Source: Neorhizobium tomejilense
GTDB taxonomy: Bacteria; Pseudomonadota; Alphaproteobacteria; Rhizobiales; Rhizobiaceae
Length of the DNA stretch: 64,000 nt
Assembly: GCA_002968845.1 (NCBI GenBank)
Contig: PVBG01000026.1
Span: 1-64,000 of the forward strand
Direction of reading: 5' to 3'
Below the pieces are notes generated by a model. It ran no database searches, had not been told where the DNA came from, and saw nothing but the letters and a program-made list of their open reading frames with translations. Below are positions 26,189-34,411 of the stretch, piece after piece; position 1 is the first letter of the stretch; the number at the start of each line of letters is the position of its first letter. The translations under genes were made by a program, and so were the position numbers.

Positions 26189-27223
26189 ATGGCAGTTCTG
26201 GTAACGGGCGGTGCGGGTTACATCGGCAGCCACATGGCCTGGGCTTTGCTCGACGCGGGCGAGGAGGTTGTCGTTCTCGACCGGCTCTCGACCGGTTTCC
26301 GCTGGGCCGTGCCGACCGAGGCGCGCTTCTATCTCGGTGAAGTCGGCGATCGGGCCGTTCTTTCGCAGATTTTTGCGGAAAACGACATCAACGCGATCCT
26401 GCATTTCGCGGGCTCGATCGTGGTGCCGCAATCGGTCGCCAACCCGCTGGATTATTACGAGAACAACACCGGCAATACCCGGTTGCTTGCCGCAGCCGCG
26501 GTCGCCGCCGGTATCCGCCATTTTGTCTTCTCTTCGACGGCTGCCGTTTATGGAGACCAGAAAGACGACACCCCCGTCTTCGAAAGCGCCGACCTGCACC
26601 CGAAGAACCCCTATGGCCAGTCGAAGCTGATGTCGGAGATGATGCTGCGCGATGCCGCCGCGGCGCATGATTTCCGTTTCGTGGCGCTGCGTTATTTCAA
26701 CGTTGCCGGTGCCGATCCGCTCGGCCGCACGGGACTGTCGACCGAAGGCGCCACTCATCTGATCAAGATCGCCTGCGAGGCGGAACTCGGCAAGCGCCGT
26801 GGGGTCGATGTCTACGGGACCGATTATTCGACACCCGATGGTACCGGCATCCGCGACTACATTCATGTCACCGACCTGGTGGACGCACATCTGAAGGCCC
26901 TGAGCTACCTGCGTCGCGGCGGCGAGCCTCTGATCGCCAATTGCGGTTACGGCCGCGGTTACTCGGTTCTGGAGGTTCTGGACGCCGTGATGCGGGTTGG
27001 CGGCCGCAAGTTCGAAATCCGCTATGGACCCCGCCGGCCGGGCGACGCGGCAAGCGTGGTCGCCAATTCGACGCTCGCACGCCGGCTGCTTGACTGGAAA
27101 CCGCGCCACGACGATCTCGATCTCATCGTCGATACTGCGATCTCCTGGGAGAAAGGCCTGGCTTCCCGCAAGGCCGAAGACCTCAAGTCGCTGCAGAGCA
27201 GGCTGGCGTCGGCCCGCTTTTGA
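26189..27223 (+). CDS. galE: UDP-glucose 4-epimerase
   Basis: 344 residues. NAD-binding VLVTGGAGYIGSH at 3-15; catalytic SSTAAVYG and YGQSK (the Tyr-x3-Lys pair); NVAGAD and DYIHVTDLVDAH are the family's sugar-nucleotide motifs. Interconverts UDP-glucose and UDP-galactose in the cytoplasm, supplying galactose for surface polysaccharides; the rhizobial counterpart is often named exoB. The ATG at 26189 follows a purine-rich AGCAGGGAAG. A clear terminator follows at 27242-27268. Confidence 0.95.
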   Translation: MAVLVTGGAGYIGSHMAWALLDAGEEVVVLDRLSTGFRWAVPTEARFYLGEVGDRAVLSQIFAENDINAILHFAGSIVVPQSVANPLDYYENNTGNTRLLAAAAVAAGIRHFVFSSTAAVYGDQKDDTPVFESADLHPKNPYGQSKLMSEMMLRDAAAAHDFRFVALRYFNVAGADPLGRTGLSTEGATHLIKIACEAELGKRRGVDVYGTDYSTPDGTGIRDYIHVTDLVDAHLKALSYLRRGGEPLIANCGYGRGYSVLEVLDAVMRVGGRKFEIRYGPRRPGDAASVVANSTLARRLLDWKPRHDDLDLIVDTAISWEKGLASRKAEDLKSLQSRLASARF

Positions 27224-27241
27224 GGGTCCCGGTCAGAAGAC

Positions 27242-27268
27242 AAAAGGCCGGCACTGTCCGGCCTTTTT
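27242..27268 (+). terminator. Intrinsic terminator after galE
   Basis: AAAAGGCCGG-CACTGT-CCGGCCTTTTT: a strong stem followed by T5, 19 bases after the galE stop. Confidence 0.85.
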
Positions 27269-27353
27269 CCATTTCTTTATCCGGGCCATTCGGTCGCATG
27301 GCGATCTTAAGCATTTGGCGATAAAGCGAGGGGCACCCCGTTATCGGTATCCC

Positions 27354-28136
27354 ATGCGACGTTTTCTTCTTTGTGCTTTTCTTGCCCTTCTCCCGGTCGT
27401 GGCAACGGCTGAAAACATGCCGGCGTCCCAGAAACCTGCGGCCCAGAATGCTGTGCCCGCTCCCAGACTGGTCGAGCCGCATCTGCATGTCGCGCGTTCG
27501 GGCAATGCCAGCCGTCCCCGGGTGGCGCTAACCTTCGATGCCTGCATGGGCAAGGCGGACGAGCGTATCCTTTCGACGCTTGTCCGGGAAAGAATTTCGG
27601 CGACCATTTTCGTCACGGCCCGCTGGCTGAGAAACAACCCGCAATCGGTCGCAATCTTTCTGCAGAATCTCGACCTCTTCGAGCTGGAAAATCACGGCCA
27701 GAACCATGTGCCGGCGGTCGATGTGCCGGTCCTGATCTACGGCATCGCCGCTGCCGGATCGCCGGAGGCGGTTCGCCAGGAAGTGGCAGGCGGCGCTGAT
27801 GCCATGCTGGCGGCTGGTTTTTCCGCACCACGCTGGTTCCGCGGCTCGACGGCAAAATACGATCCTTCGGCCATACGCCAGATCCGCGATATGGGCTATC
27901 GGGTCGCCGGGTATTCGCTGAACGGCGACGGCGGCTCCCTGCTCGGTGCCGACGTCACCGAAAAGCGCATCGCCGCCGCCAGGGACGGCGACGTCGTCCT
28001 CGCCCATATCAACCAGCCCACGCATGCGGCCGGCGCGGGTGTGGCCCGCGCGCTCGTTGCCCTGAAACGGCGCGGCGTCGAGTTCGTACGCCTTTCCGAC
28101 GTCGACGGCATGGGCGACGACGACACGACCCAGTGA
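27354..28136 (+). CDS. Secreted polysaccharide deacetylase
   Basis: 260 residues. Signal peptide MRRFLLCAFLALLPVVATAE, then a NodB-homology domain: motif 1 VALTFDACMG (the usual second Asp of TFDDG is replaced by Ala), motif 2 ENHGQNH with the two metal histidines, motif 3 RWFRGSTAKYD, and DGDVVLAHINQP carrying the late catalytic histidine. Family role: removal of N- or O-acetyl groups from cell-wall or capsular polysaccharide, outside the inner membrane. Similar atypical forms exist in alphaproteobacteria. The Ala at the motif-1 position means activity should not be taken for granted. Confidence 0.85.
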   Translation: MRRFLLCAFLALLPVVATAENMPASQKPAAQNAVPAPRLVEPHLHVARSGNASRPRVALTFDACMGKADERILSTLVRERISATIFVTARWLRNNPQSVAIFLQNLDLFELENHGQNHVPAVDVPVLIYGIAAAGSPEAVRQEVAGGADAMLAAGFSAPRWFRGSTAKYDPSAIRQIRDMGYRVAGYSLNGDGGSLLGADVTEKRIAAARDGDVVLAHINQPTHAAGAGVARALVALKRRGVEFVRLSDVDGMGDDDTTQ

Positions 28137-28173
28137 GGCCGCGGTCTCTCGGCCCCATTTTTTCCTTGAATGC

Positions 28174-28213
28174 AGATCGGGGGAGAGACGGGATTCCGTC
28201 TCTCCCCCGATCT
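28174..28213. terminator. Perfect 18-bp hairpin between convergent genes
   Basis: Bases 28174-28191 are the exact reverse complement of 28196-28213, with a GATT loop. It lies between the deacetylase and the DUF1236 gene, so it probably ends both transcripts, though neither side has a good T-run. Confidence 0.6.
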
Positions 28214-28234
28214 CGTTTCGGCAATGGGTGATAT

Positions 28235-28633
28235 TTACCGGACGACCTGCACGACCGTGCGGGTCTGCGGATCGACGATGACGCGCTGTTCGTTCACCAC
28301 CGCATAGGCGTATTTCGGGCTGTCCGGAACCGGAGTCAGCACGACGGTCTCGGGGATGGGCTTGCCGACGACGATCTTCTCCTTGATGACGACCGGCGAT
28401 GCCGGGGCAGGAGCCTGTTCCACATAGGTCACGACGCGTTCCGGCGGCGGGTCGATGGCGGTCCCGGCAACCGCGCCGGCGACGCCGCCGACGGCAGCAC
28501 CGACCGGGCCTCCGATGATCGCACCGGTGACAGCGCCGCCGGCCGCACCATTGACCGTGCCTTGCTGGGCAGAGGCAACAGGGGCGAGGACGCCGAGCAT
28601 TGCGGCGGAAAGAAAAAGGATCTTGGTCTTCAT
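28235..28633 (-). CDS. DUF1236 protein with glycine-zipper segment
   Basis: 132 residues. Signal peptide MKTKILFLSAAMLGVLAPVASA, then a glycine-zipper stretch (GAAGGAVTGAIIGGPVGAAV and VGGVAGAVAGTA, about residues 28-60) able to insert in or pack against a membrane, then a C-terminal DUF1236-type domain (KPIPETVVLTPVPDSPKYAY, RVIVDPQTRTVVQVVR). Function of the domain is unknown. It is one of several small envelope proteins clustered at 28.2-30.9 kb. A purine-rich AGGAGAACC precedes the ATG. Confidence 0.82.
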   Translation of the reverse strand: MKTKILFLSAAMLGVLAPVASAQQGTVNGAAGGAVTGAIIGGPVGAAVGGVAGAVAGTAIDPPPERVVTYVEQAPAPASPVVIKEKIVVGKPIPETVVLTPVPDSPKYAYAVVNEQRVIVDPQTRTVVQVVR

Positions 28634-28706
28634 TGATGGTTCTCCTTCTGGGTGTTGTGACGCGGGCGAGCGGTTCGCGCCGCGCCGTGGAATGCGATCG
28701 AGGCTG

Positions 28707-28892
28707 CTATCTCGTGACTGGCGCGGGTGGTTCGATCTTCGGCAGGGTCACCTTGATGCCGATATCGCGGTTTGCGAGGTAGCCGCTTTCGAACAGGAAG
28801 AGCGCGCCTGCGATGACCACGATCAGCAGGATGGCGGCGACGGCCCAACCGCCGCCGCCCGTATGGATCACTGTCGGTTCCCGGTCACGCAT
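28707..28892 (-). CDS. Small single-pass membrane protein
   Basis: 61 residues: a short cytoplasmic head (MRDREPTVIHTGGGG), one membrane helix (WAVAAILLIVVIAGALFLFE) and a short outside tail ending PPAPVTR. GGGAGAGAACC lies just before the ATG. Rhizobia carry similar short proteins starting with DREPTVIHT. Function unknown. It sits 22 bases after the DUF1236-like gene upstream on the same strand. Confidence 0.65.
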   Translation of the reverse strand: MRDREPTVIHTGGGGWAVAAILLIVVIAGALFLFESGYLANRDIGIKVTLPKIEPPAPVTR

Positions 28893-28914
28893 GGTTCTCT
28901 CCCGCGGTCAGCGC

Positions 28915-29721
28915 TCAGCCGACCAGGATGTAGACGACCTTGTGGCTCGAGGGTTCGACGATGATGATCCGGCCGTCCGCCAGCACGAAGTACTCGTAAC
29001 CACGATAGGCCGGTACGATCTCGACGATGCGCGGCGGCAGCGGATGCAGTTCCACGGTTGTCGGAACGGCGACGCCGACATCGACATTGATATCGACATC
29101 GACCGGCTCGACCTTGTTCTGAACGAGGATGTTGCGCACCTCCGTCCTCTGTTCGGCCGAGATATTGATGCTGCCGGTCGTCTCGTTCGAAGGTTTGTCG
29201 GTGGCAGCCTGATCGGAACCGGGTTGCTGGGCGCCGCTATTCTGGCGGGCGGTGTCGTCGGTTGCCGGCTTGGTGGCATCCGTTCCAGAGCCCGAGCCCG
29301 AATTGGCGGTCGTGGAGCTGCCGCTCTGGTCGGCAGGTTTCTGCTGCGCCGTATTGTCCGTGGCGGGCGACTGGGCGTCGCCGGCTTGCGTCTTCGTGGT
29401 ATCGCCGGATTTCTCCTGAGCCGCCCTATCACCCTTCGGCTTCAGGCGCTGCTGGTCACCGCCCTGGGCCTGGGCGTTCATTTTGTCATTACCGCCGGTC
29501 GAACCCTGTGGCTGTTGTGTTGTGGCGCCCATATCCTGCTGCGGTTGAGCCTGTTTGGCGCCGGACGAACCGTCCGAGCCTGGGGTGCCTTTGCGTGGCA
29601 GGATAGGAGCCGCCGCGTCGCCCTTGTCCTGAGCCTGACTTTGAGCGATCGCTGGCACCACCGACAGCGTCGAGCCGGCCAGGAGCGCTATCGCGAGCGT
29701 GTGTTTCATAGACGGTTTCAT
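28915..29721 (-). CDS. Secreted low-complexity protein with DUF1236-like end
   Basis: 268 residues from the ATG at 29721 (GAGGAAAC upstream). Signal peptide MKPSMKHTLAIALLAGSTLS with cleavage near AIAQS. Residues about 25-175 are low-complexity Gln/Gly/Asp/Ser/Thr, probably unfolded. The last 90 residues (SINISAEQRTEVRNILVQNK, VPTTVELHPLPPRIVEIVPA, YFVLADGRIIIVEPSSHKVV) form the DUF1236-type domain also seen in the neighbour at 28235. Likely periplasmic. No function known; a stress-related envelope role is only a guess. Confidence 0.78.
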   Translation of the reverse strand: MKPSMKHTLAIALLAGSTLSVVPAIAQSQAQDKGDAAAPILPRKGTPGSDGSSGAKQAQPQQDMGATTQQPQGSTGGNDKMNAQAQGGDQQRLKPKGDRAAQEKSGDTTKTQAGDAQSPATDNTAQQKPADQSGSSTTANSGSGSGTDATKPATDDTARQNSGAQQPGSDQAATDKPSNETTGSINISAEQRTEVRNILVQNKVEPVDVDINVDVGVAVPTTVELHPLPPRIVEIVPAYRGYEYFVLADGRIIIVEPSSHKVVYILVG

Positions 29722-30109
29722 GATGTTTCCTCTATTTTCTGGTTGACCTGCGAACCCGTGGGCGGGCCGCACTCACAGCTCGAACTTCCGTTGCCATGGC
29801 GCGTTCCGGGATTCGGGCTTCAGTCGGGCAGGGCGGGACTTCAGGCCGATCATGTTTTGGGCCTTTGGTCTGATGGGGCGGGGTAAAGGTCCAAGGGGGG
29901 ATGAAATCGCCGAACCGCGCTGGTAGGGTGCCGGTGATCCTGGAGATTTTTCAGGGGGTTCCGTCACGGACAGCGACACGTTCCCGGCCAGATGGCGATC
30001 GTCCCCGTCGCGGCTTTTTGTCTGCATTGCCATCTTGGGAGCGCTTGCCGTCTGATGGGATCAAACCCGGTTCCTGCGCGATCATCGGTCCTTTTCAGCG
30101 CAGAACCTT
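29722..30109. other. Intergenic stretch, no gene recognised
   Basis: Region between divergent genes. Open frames on both strands lack ribosome binding sites and recognisable sequence. It ends in a plus-strand terminator-like hairpin (30110-30146) that belongs to no visible gene, so a small RNA may lie here. Confidence 0.35.
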
Positions 30110-30146
30110 GCCCGCCGACCATCCTGTCGCGGTCGGCGGGCTCTTT
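30110..30146 (+). terminator. Orphan terminator hairpin
   Basis: GCCCGCCGACC (30110-30120) pairs exactly with GGTCGGCGGGC (30131-30141), followed by TCTTT. No plus-strand gene lies upstream of it within 1.9 kb. Confidence 0.5.
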
Positions 30147-30253
30147 GACCGGGAATTCGGGCTACGGAACCATAAGCCAGGCCTCCGGTTTAGACTTGCA
30201 TAACAGTTTCAAAAATGTCCCAAGCAGGAGATGGCCACCCCAGGAGCCAAGAG

Positions 30254-30868
30254 ATGCCGATCCGTAAAATGCTGTTCTTGAGCGGAGCGCTCACCGCGAT
30301 TGTTGCAACCGTGCTGCCTTTCAAGGTTGTCGCCGGTGCGGACGGCTTGTTGCGCGTCACGCTGTCGAGCGTCGCGGCCCAGGACGGCAGCGGTAATGGC
30401 GGCGGCGGAGGCAATGGTGGAAACGGCGGCGAAAACGGCAACGGCGGTTCCGGCAACGGTAACGGGAACGGCAGTGACAATGCCGGCGGCAATTCCGACA
30501 ATAGTGGAAATAGCAACGGCAATAGCGGCGGTAACGGAAATGGTAACAGCGGCGGAACCGATACCGGCACCGGTGGGACCGGTGGTCCGGGAACTGGTAC
30601 AGGTGCCGGATCGGCCACGGCAGGCCGCGCCACAAATCCGGGCAGTGCCCAGGCAACACCCGCGCGACCTGCAACCCCGGCTGCTCCCGCGAAAGCCAGT
30701 GTCGAGATCGATGTTCGGGGACCCTCGATCACCGTTCGCCATCACAACGGCGCGACGGAACGGATTTCCCAAGGGCGCTACGAGATGCGGGATTCGCGCT
30801 CCCGCACGATCGTCAACCGGACTGCGACACCCTCGGATGCATCGAGATTACGGTCGTTCGACCGCTGA
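30254..30868 (+). CDS. Secreted Gly/Asn-rich protein
   Basis: 204 residues from the ATG at 30254 (AGGAGCCAAGAG upstream). N-terminal hydrophobic signal (MLFLSGALTAIVATVLPF), then about 70 residues of almost pure Gly/Asn/Ser/Thr repeats, an Ala/Pro linker, and a small C-terminal part (ASVEIDVRGPSITVRHHNGA, ERISQGRYEMRDSRSRTIVN). The repeat should be disordered and surface-exposed or cell-wall linked. Its last 21 bases overlap the convergent response-regulator gene. Function unknown. Confidence 0.72.
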   Translation: MPIRKMLFLSGALTAIVATVLPFKVVAGADGLLRVTLSSVAAQDGSGNGGGGGNGGNGGENGNGGSGNGNGNGSDNAGGNSDNSGNSNGNSGGNGNGNSGGTDTGTGGTGGPGTGTGAGSATAGRATNPGSAQATPARPATPAAPAKASVEIDVRGPSITVRHHNGATERISQGRYEMRDSRSRTIVNRTATPSDASRLRSFDR

Positions 30869-31513
30869 TCGTTGATCAGTCGCATCGCGAAGAGCAAGCG
30901 CCGCCTCCGTCCGATTGGTCACCTTCAGCTTCGAGAGGATGCGGGTCATGTGGTGCTTGACGGTCTTTTCGTGAAGGTCGAGTTCCCGTGCCACCCGCTT
31001 GTTGCTGAGCCCGGATGCGACGAGGCTCAGAACCTCCTGTTCGCGGTCGGTCAGTTCCGACAAGAGGTTGGGCTTTGGCGGCGCGTCGCCGGAGGCGGAT
31101 AGGCCGGCGATCAGTCGTGCCGAGAGGGCAGGCGAAACATAGCTTTCTCCGGATGCCACGGTTCTGACCACGTCTGCCAGGCCTCTGGAGCCGACACCCT
31201 TGAGAACATAGCCCTTTGCACCGAGCTTCAGCGCGGTTGCAATGTCCTCGCTTGCCTCCGAGACCGTCAGCATGACGATCTTGAGATCGGGGCAATGATC
31301 GAGTGCTTCGGCAATCGCCTCGAGACCGTTTCCGGGCATGGAAATGTCCATCAGCATCACGTCCGGGCACAATTCCCGCACGATGCGCAGCGCGTCGTCG
31401 CGCGAACCGCCTTCACCGACCATCTCGAAATCCTCGATCTCGCCGAAGCTGCGCGTCACGCCTTCGCGAAACAACGGATGATCGTCCACGACCGCAATCT
31501 TTATTCCTGCCAT
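30848..31513 (-). CDS. NarL/LuxR-type response regulator
   Basis: 221 residues. Receiver domain with acidic pair Asp10-Asp11, phosphoacceptor Asp56 (VMLMDISMP) and Lys105 (YVLKG); C-terminal LuxR helix-turn-helix from about 150 (LTDREQEVLSLVASGLSNKR, ELDLHEKTVKHHMTRILSKL). Partner of the histidine kinase encoded just upstream: stop and start overlap by one base (TGATG). Targets unknown; the neighbouring envelope genes are candidates. Confidence 0.93.
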   Translation of the reverse strand: MAGIKIAVVDDHPLFREGVTRSFGEIEDFEMVGEGGSRDDALRIVRELCPDVMLMDISMPGNGLEAIAEALDHCPDLKIVMLTVSEASEDIATALKLGAKGYVLKGVGSRGLADVVRTVASGESYVSPALSARLIAGLSASGDAPPKPNLLSELTDREQEVLSLVASGLSNKRVARELDLHEKTVKHHMTRILSKLKVTNRTEAALALRDATDQRSAVERP

Positions 31514-32919
31514 CAGGCCTGCTCCATTTCATGCACGTTCAGCGACATTCTGACCGTGGTTCCGTCCTTCGATGTGATGATCTCGAATGTGCCGCCGAGG
31601 CTTTCGATCCGCTCCCTGAGCCCCGCGAGCCCGAGACCTTCCGGGCGTATGTGCTGGGGGTCGAAACCCGGCCCCCGATCGGCAACTTCGACAACGACGT
31701 TGCCGTCGTCGAAACTCTGGCGCACGCTCTGATCCACGCCGCCGCCATGCCGGAAACCGTTGTTAAGCGCTTCCTGCACGAAGCGATAGATGCAAATCTT
31801 GGCCGAGGGCGAAAGCGGCCGCGATCCGCTCGACACCGACAGCGCCACCGCGACGCCCGTGCGCTGTCGATGCGCGTTGACGGCGCGCTGCAGTACGTCC
31901 GGCAGCTCCGCGGTCTCGATCTGCGGTAGAACCAGACCGCTGCAGATGCTGCGGATTTCGTCCATCGCCTCGTCGAGGCGGGCCTTAATGGTGGTGACCT
32001 CCGCTTCGCGGGCAGTCGGCGGCGTTGCGGGATCGGTCAGGAGCCGGCTGTCCACCCGCAGTGCCGCGTAGGCGACAAGCTGGGCCGGCCCGTCATGCAG
32101 GTCGGCGCCGAGCCGGCGCAAGTAACTTTCATTGAGGGCGGTGGCGCGCCGCGAGGCCCGCTGGGCCCGCGCGTGAAGGGCCTTGTTCTGTGAAAGCAGG
32201 TCGGAGAGTTCCGCCACGCGCTGCGTCAGCGCCTGTCGCTGATGGTCGATCGTGCGGCTGCCGCGAAAAACGATCGCCGAAAGGATCAGGAAGAAGGCGA
32301 GCGTGACGCCGGCGACCGCCGCCCAGCTTCGAAGCTGCGCCTGATAGAGGCTTCGCTCGAAATCGCCCGCAACCTCGTAGAACTCCGAGACCGCGACCAC
32401 CTCTCCCGACCAGGGCTGCAGGATGGGATTGTAGATTTCGAGAAGTGGCATCCCGGTCGCCCGCTCGATCTTGCTTTCAGGGTCTTCGGCAAGTCCGAAG
32501 CGCGCCACCATCTGTCCGGAAAATGCGGTTTGCAGGCCCTCGCTCGGACCGAATCTCTGTCCCACCATGCTTTTGTCCGTCGCATAGAGGATCGTGCCGT
32601 CCCTGCGCCAGAGCTTGAAGGATATGACCTTGCCACCGAGCGCGCCCTGGCCGAAGGTCTCGTCGAGCGCACGGGTGGTGACGTCGTCGAGCATCTGGTT
32701 GGTCTTCATGTCCGGAAGCAGGGGGGCGATGATGCTGTCGACATAAAGGGCGGTGGAAGCGGCCGAATTGCGGGTGACCGCCGCTTCGATCAGGCTGGTC
32801 ACGAAGGCGCCGACCAGAAGCATCGCCGCGAAGGCAACCAAACCTCCCGCCAGCAGGAACTGCCGGGCGAGGGATTGGTCGTTCCAGCGATCAAGAATTG
32901 CGCCAAGCCGCATCAGCAT
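31513..32919 (-). CDS. Membrane sensor histidine kinase, NarL-partner type
   Basis: 468 residues from the ATG at 32919. Two membrane helices (LLAGGLVAFAAMLLVGAFVT near 25-45, and AAVAGVTLAFFLILSAIVF near 200) bracket a periplasmic sensing domain of about 150 residues. A coiled coil leads to the HisKA_3 motif with His275 (LGADLHDGPAQL) and an ATPase domain (EALNNGFRHG, DRGPGF, GLGLAGLRERIESLGG). It would phosphorylate the regulator encoded by the overlapping next gene. The signal is unknown. Confidence 0.92.
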   Translation of the reverse strand: MLMRLGAILDRWNDQSLARQFLLAGGLVAFAAMLLVGAFVTSLIEAAVTRNSAASTALYVDSIIAPLLPDMKTNQMLDDVTTRALDETFGQGALGGKVISFKLWRRDGTILYATDKSMVGQRFGPSEGLQTAFSGQMVARFGLAEDPESKIERATGMPLLEIYNPILQPWSGEVVAVSEFYEVAGDFERSLYQAQLRSWAAVAGVTLAFFLILSAIVFRGSRTIDHQRQALTQRVAELSDLLSQNKALHARAQRASRRATALNESYLRRLGADLHDGPAQLVAYAALRVDSRLLTDPATPPTAREAEVTTIKARLDEAMDEIRSICSGLVLPQIETAELPDVLQRAVNAHRQRTGVAVALSVSSGSRPLSPSAKICIYRFVQEALNNGFRHGGGVDQSVRQSFDDGNVVVEVADRGPGFDPQHIRPEGLGLAGLRERIESLGGTFEIITSKDGTTVRMSLNVHEMEQA

Positions 32920-33282
32920 GCCGTTCCGATGACCCGCACCACGCGAGCCGATGCCTCGCAACGCGGAAGGTGGCCGATAGTTGCAATTCGGAGTGGCTCA
33001 TCTGATCCGCATGTCGTCCTGAGGCGGGCGTGGACTGTTCGCTTTCCTGCAGAAATATCCACCTCAGCTGCTTTGCTGGATGAGTCCAGCCTACTTCCCT
33101 TTCCGGATAATACTACCAATGGGGTGAGGTTGTCGAATTGCAGCCCAACGCGTCGATAGGTCCGGTCCCGGATTTGCACAGTAGAATAGTGGGGAAGGTC
33201 TCTATCTGCTTACAATCTTATCTGTAGAAGATGATGAGCCTCCTATCATCGGCGTTTACCAAATACACGCAACAATTTAGAT
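32920..33282. other. Intergenic, AT-rising stretch
   Basis: GC content drops here, at the entry to the polysaccharide patch. I see no gene in it; it ends at the glycosyltransferase remnant. Confidence 0.35.
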
Positions 33283-33417
33283 TCAGGTCGCCCACCCCCA
33301 GATGAGAGGATATCGGCTGAAGAAGTAGCTGTCCTCGATCGCTACCCGGTCATGCGTGAAGTTCGAGCTGTTGAGCGTCCCAAAGTGGAAATTACCGTTT
33401 GGAAGCCGAAGGAGTAA
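33283..33417 (-). pseudogene. Glycosyltransferase remnant
   Basis: A 44-codon minus-strand frame bounded by stops on both sides. It reads NGNFHFGTLNSSNFTHDR and then EDSYFFSRYPLIWGWAT. The block Ser-Tyr-Tyr/Phe-Phe-Ser-x-Tyr-Pro-x-x-Trp-Gly-Trp-Ala-Thr-Trp is typical of a GT2-like nucleotide-sugar transferase group; the same site in the intact gene at 34412 reads RCSSWSWGTWRDRW. No start codon; both ends of the gene are gone. Confidence 0.45.
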
Positions 33418-33482
33418 TCAGCTTTGACGTAAAGCCGGATTGTCGGTAGGTTCGGCAACCTAAGTCGTTGGAGATAAGTAGC

Positions 33483-34283
33483 GTGGTTCAACTGTTGAAG
33501 CGCCTCTCGGATCGAGCATTCGGACGCAAACATCGAGAGATCCGTAGAGATTCGCCGCTTTCAAAGCATGTTGCTCCTTCTGGCCTCCTGCCATCGTCCC
33601 AAATCATAAGGCTTGGTAGCGGCTATGGCGGATGGCACCTGCCGAAAGCCCATGGTTTAACCTCAGCAAGTGTATGCTATCTCGCTGGGGCCGGGGAAGA
33701 TATTAGCTTTGACTGCCAATTGGCCCGTGATTTTTCGTGTGATGTGCGAATAATCGATCCAACGCCCAGGGCCATCGAGCACTTCAAGCAATTGTCCAAT
33801 GCGATTGCTTCGGGTCTACTGTTCCGCGTGAGTAGCGGCGAGACCGAATTCTATGACGTGAGCCAGCAGGATCTGCAGAGAATTACATTTTGGGAGGTTG
33901 GCCTTGCGGGGAAAGACGCAGAAATGCGTTTCTATCTGCCAAAAAATCCAGATCATGTCTCTTGCTCTGCAGTCAATTTGCAAGGTACTGAGGATTTCTT
34001 TATCGCACAGTGCCATCGTGTCAAAACACTGATGGAAAGTCATGGCGACACGCAATTGGATTTGCTGAAAATAGATATTGAGGGAGCTGAGTATCAAGTG
34101 ATTGAGGACATCGTTTCATCGCTCACTTTGCCGCGCATCCTTTTGATCGAGTTCGATGAATGCCATTCTCCGCTTGATGGCCGCGCAGATGACCGAATTG
34201 CCCAACATATTAGCATGCTATCCGGTGCCGGAATGCGCTGCGTTACCATCGAAGGCTGTAATGCGACATTTGTACGAGAATAG
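33483..34283 (+). CDS. FkbM-family methyltransferase
   Basis: 266 residues from GTG at 33483, with TTGGAGA 10 bases upstream; a TTG at 33468 is the alternative. The SAM-binding core is VCYLAGAGEDISFDCQLA and the family signature LLKIDIEGAEYQVIED lies near residue 200. FkbM-type enzymes O-methylate sugars or other hydroxyls, often in surface glycan clusters. It precedes the glycosyltransferase fusion on the same strand, with a gap of 128 bases. GC content is clearly lower than in the flanking core genes. Confidence 0.85.
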   Translation: MVQLLKRLSDRAFGRKHREIRRDSPLSKHVAPSGLLPSSQIIRLGSGYGGWHLPKAHGLTSASVCYLAGAGEDISFDCQLARDFSCDVRIIDPTPRAIEHFKQLSNAIASGLLFRVSSGETEFYDVSQQDLQRITFWEVGLAGKDAEMRFYLPKNPDHVSCSAVNLQGTEDFFIAQCHRVKTLMESHGDTQLDLLKIDIEGAEYQVIEDIVSSLTLPRILLIEFDECHSPLDGRADDRIAQHISMLSGAGMRCVTIEGCNATFVRE

Positions 34284-34411
34284 CACTTGGCTTTGCTTTT
34301 ATATTTTGCGCCTTTGAAATGCCACAAGCCGAAACATTGCGCACTTAGTTCAGACGCCTAGGGCGAAATCAGTCTTCAAATCTGCTTAGCGTTGGGGAGC
34401 CAACATCTACT

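Noticed and set aside
25112..27109. A 665-codon minus-strand frame over the aminotransferase and galE
   Set aside because: Spans two well-supported plus-strand genes; it is antisense to both and has no recognisable domain.
29901..30203. A 100-codon plus-strand frame before the Gly/Asn-rich gene
   Set aside because: No ribosome binding site, composition not protein-like, and it runs through the terminator hairpin at 30110-30146.
30380..30610. Gly/Asn repeat as a possible DNA satellite or CRISPR array
   Set aside because: Codon-level repeats of irregular length, in frame with the protein; there are no identical spaced repeats. I saw no CRISPR array anywhere in the window.
30190..30772. Two minus-strand frames rich in Pro/Leu or Gly/Ala opposite the Gly/Asn-rich gene
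   Set aside because: Artefacts of the simple repeat; the plus strand has signal peptide and ribosome binding site.
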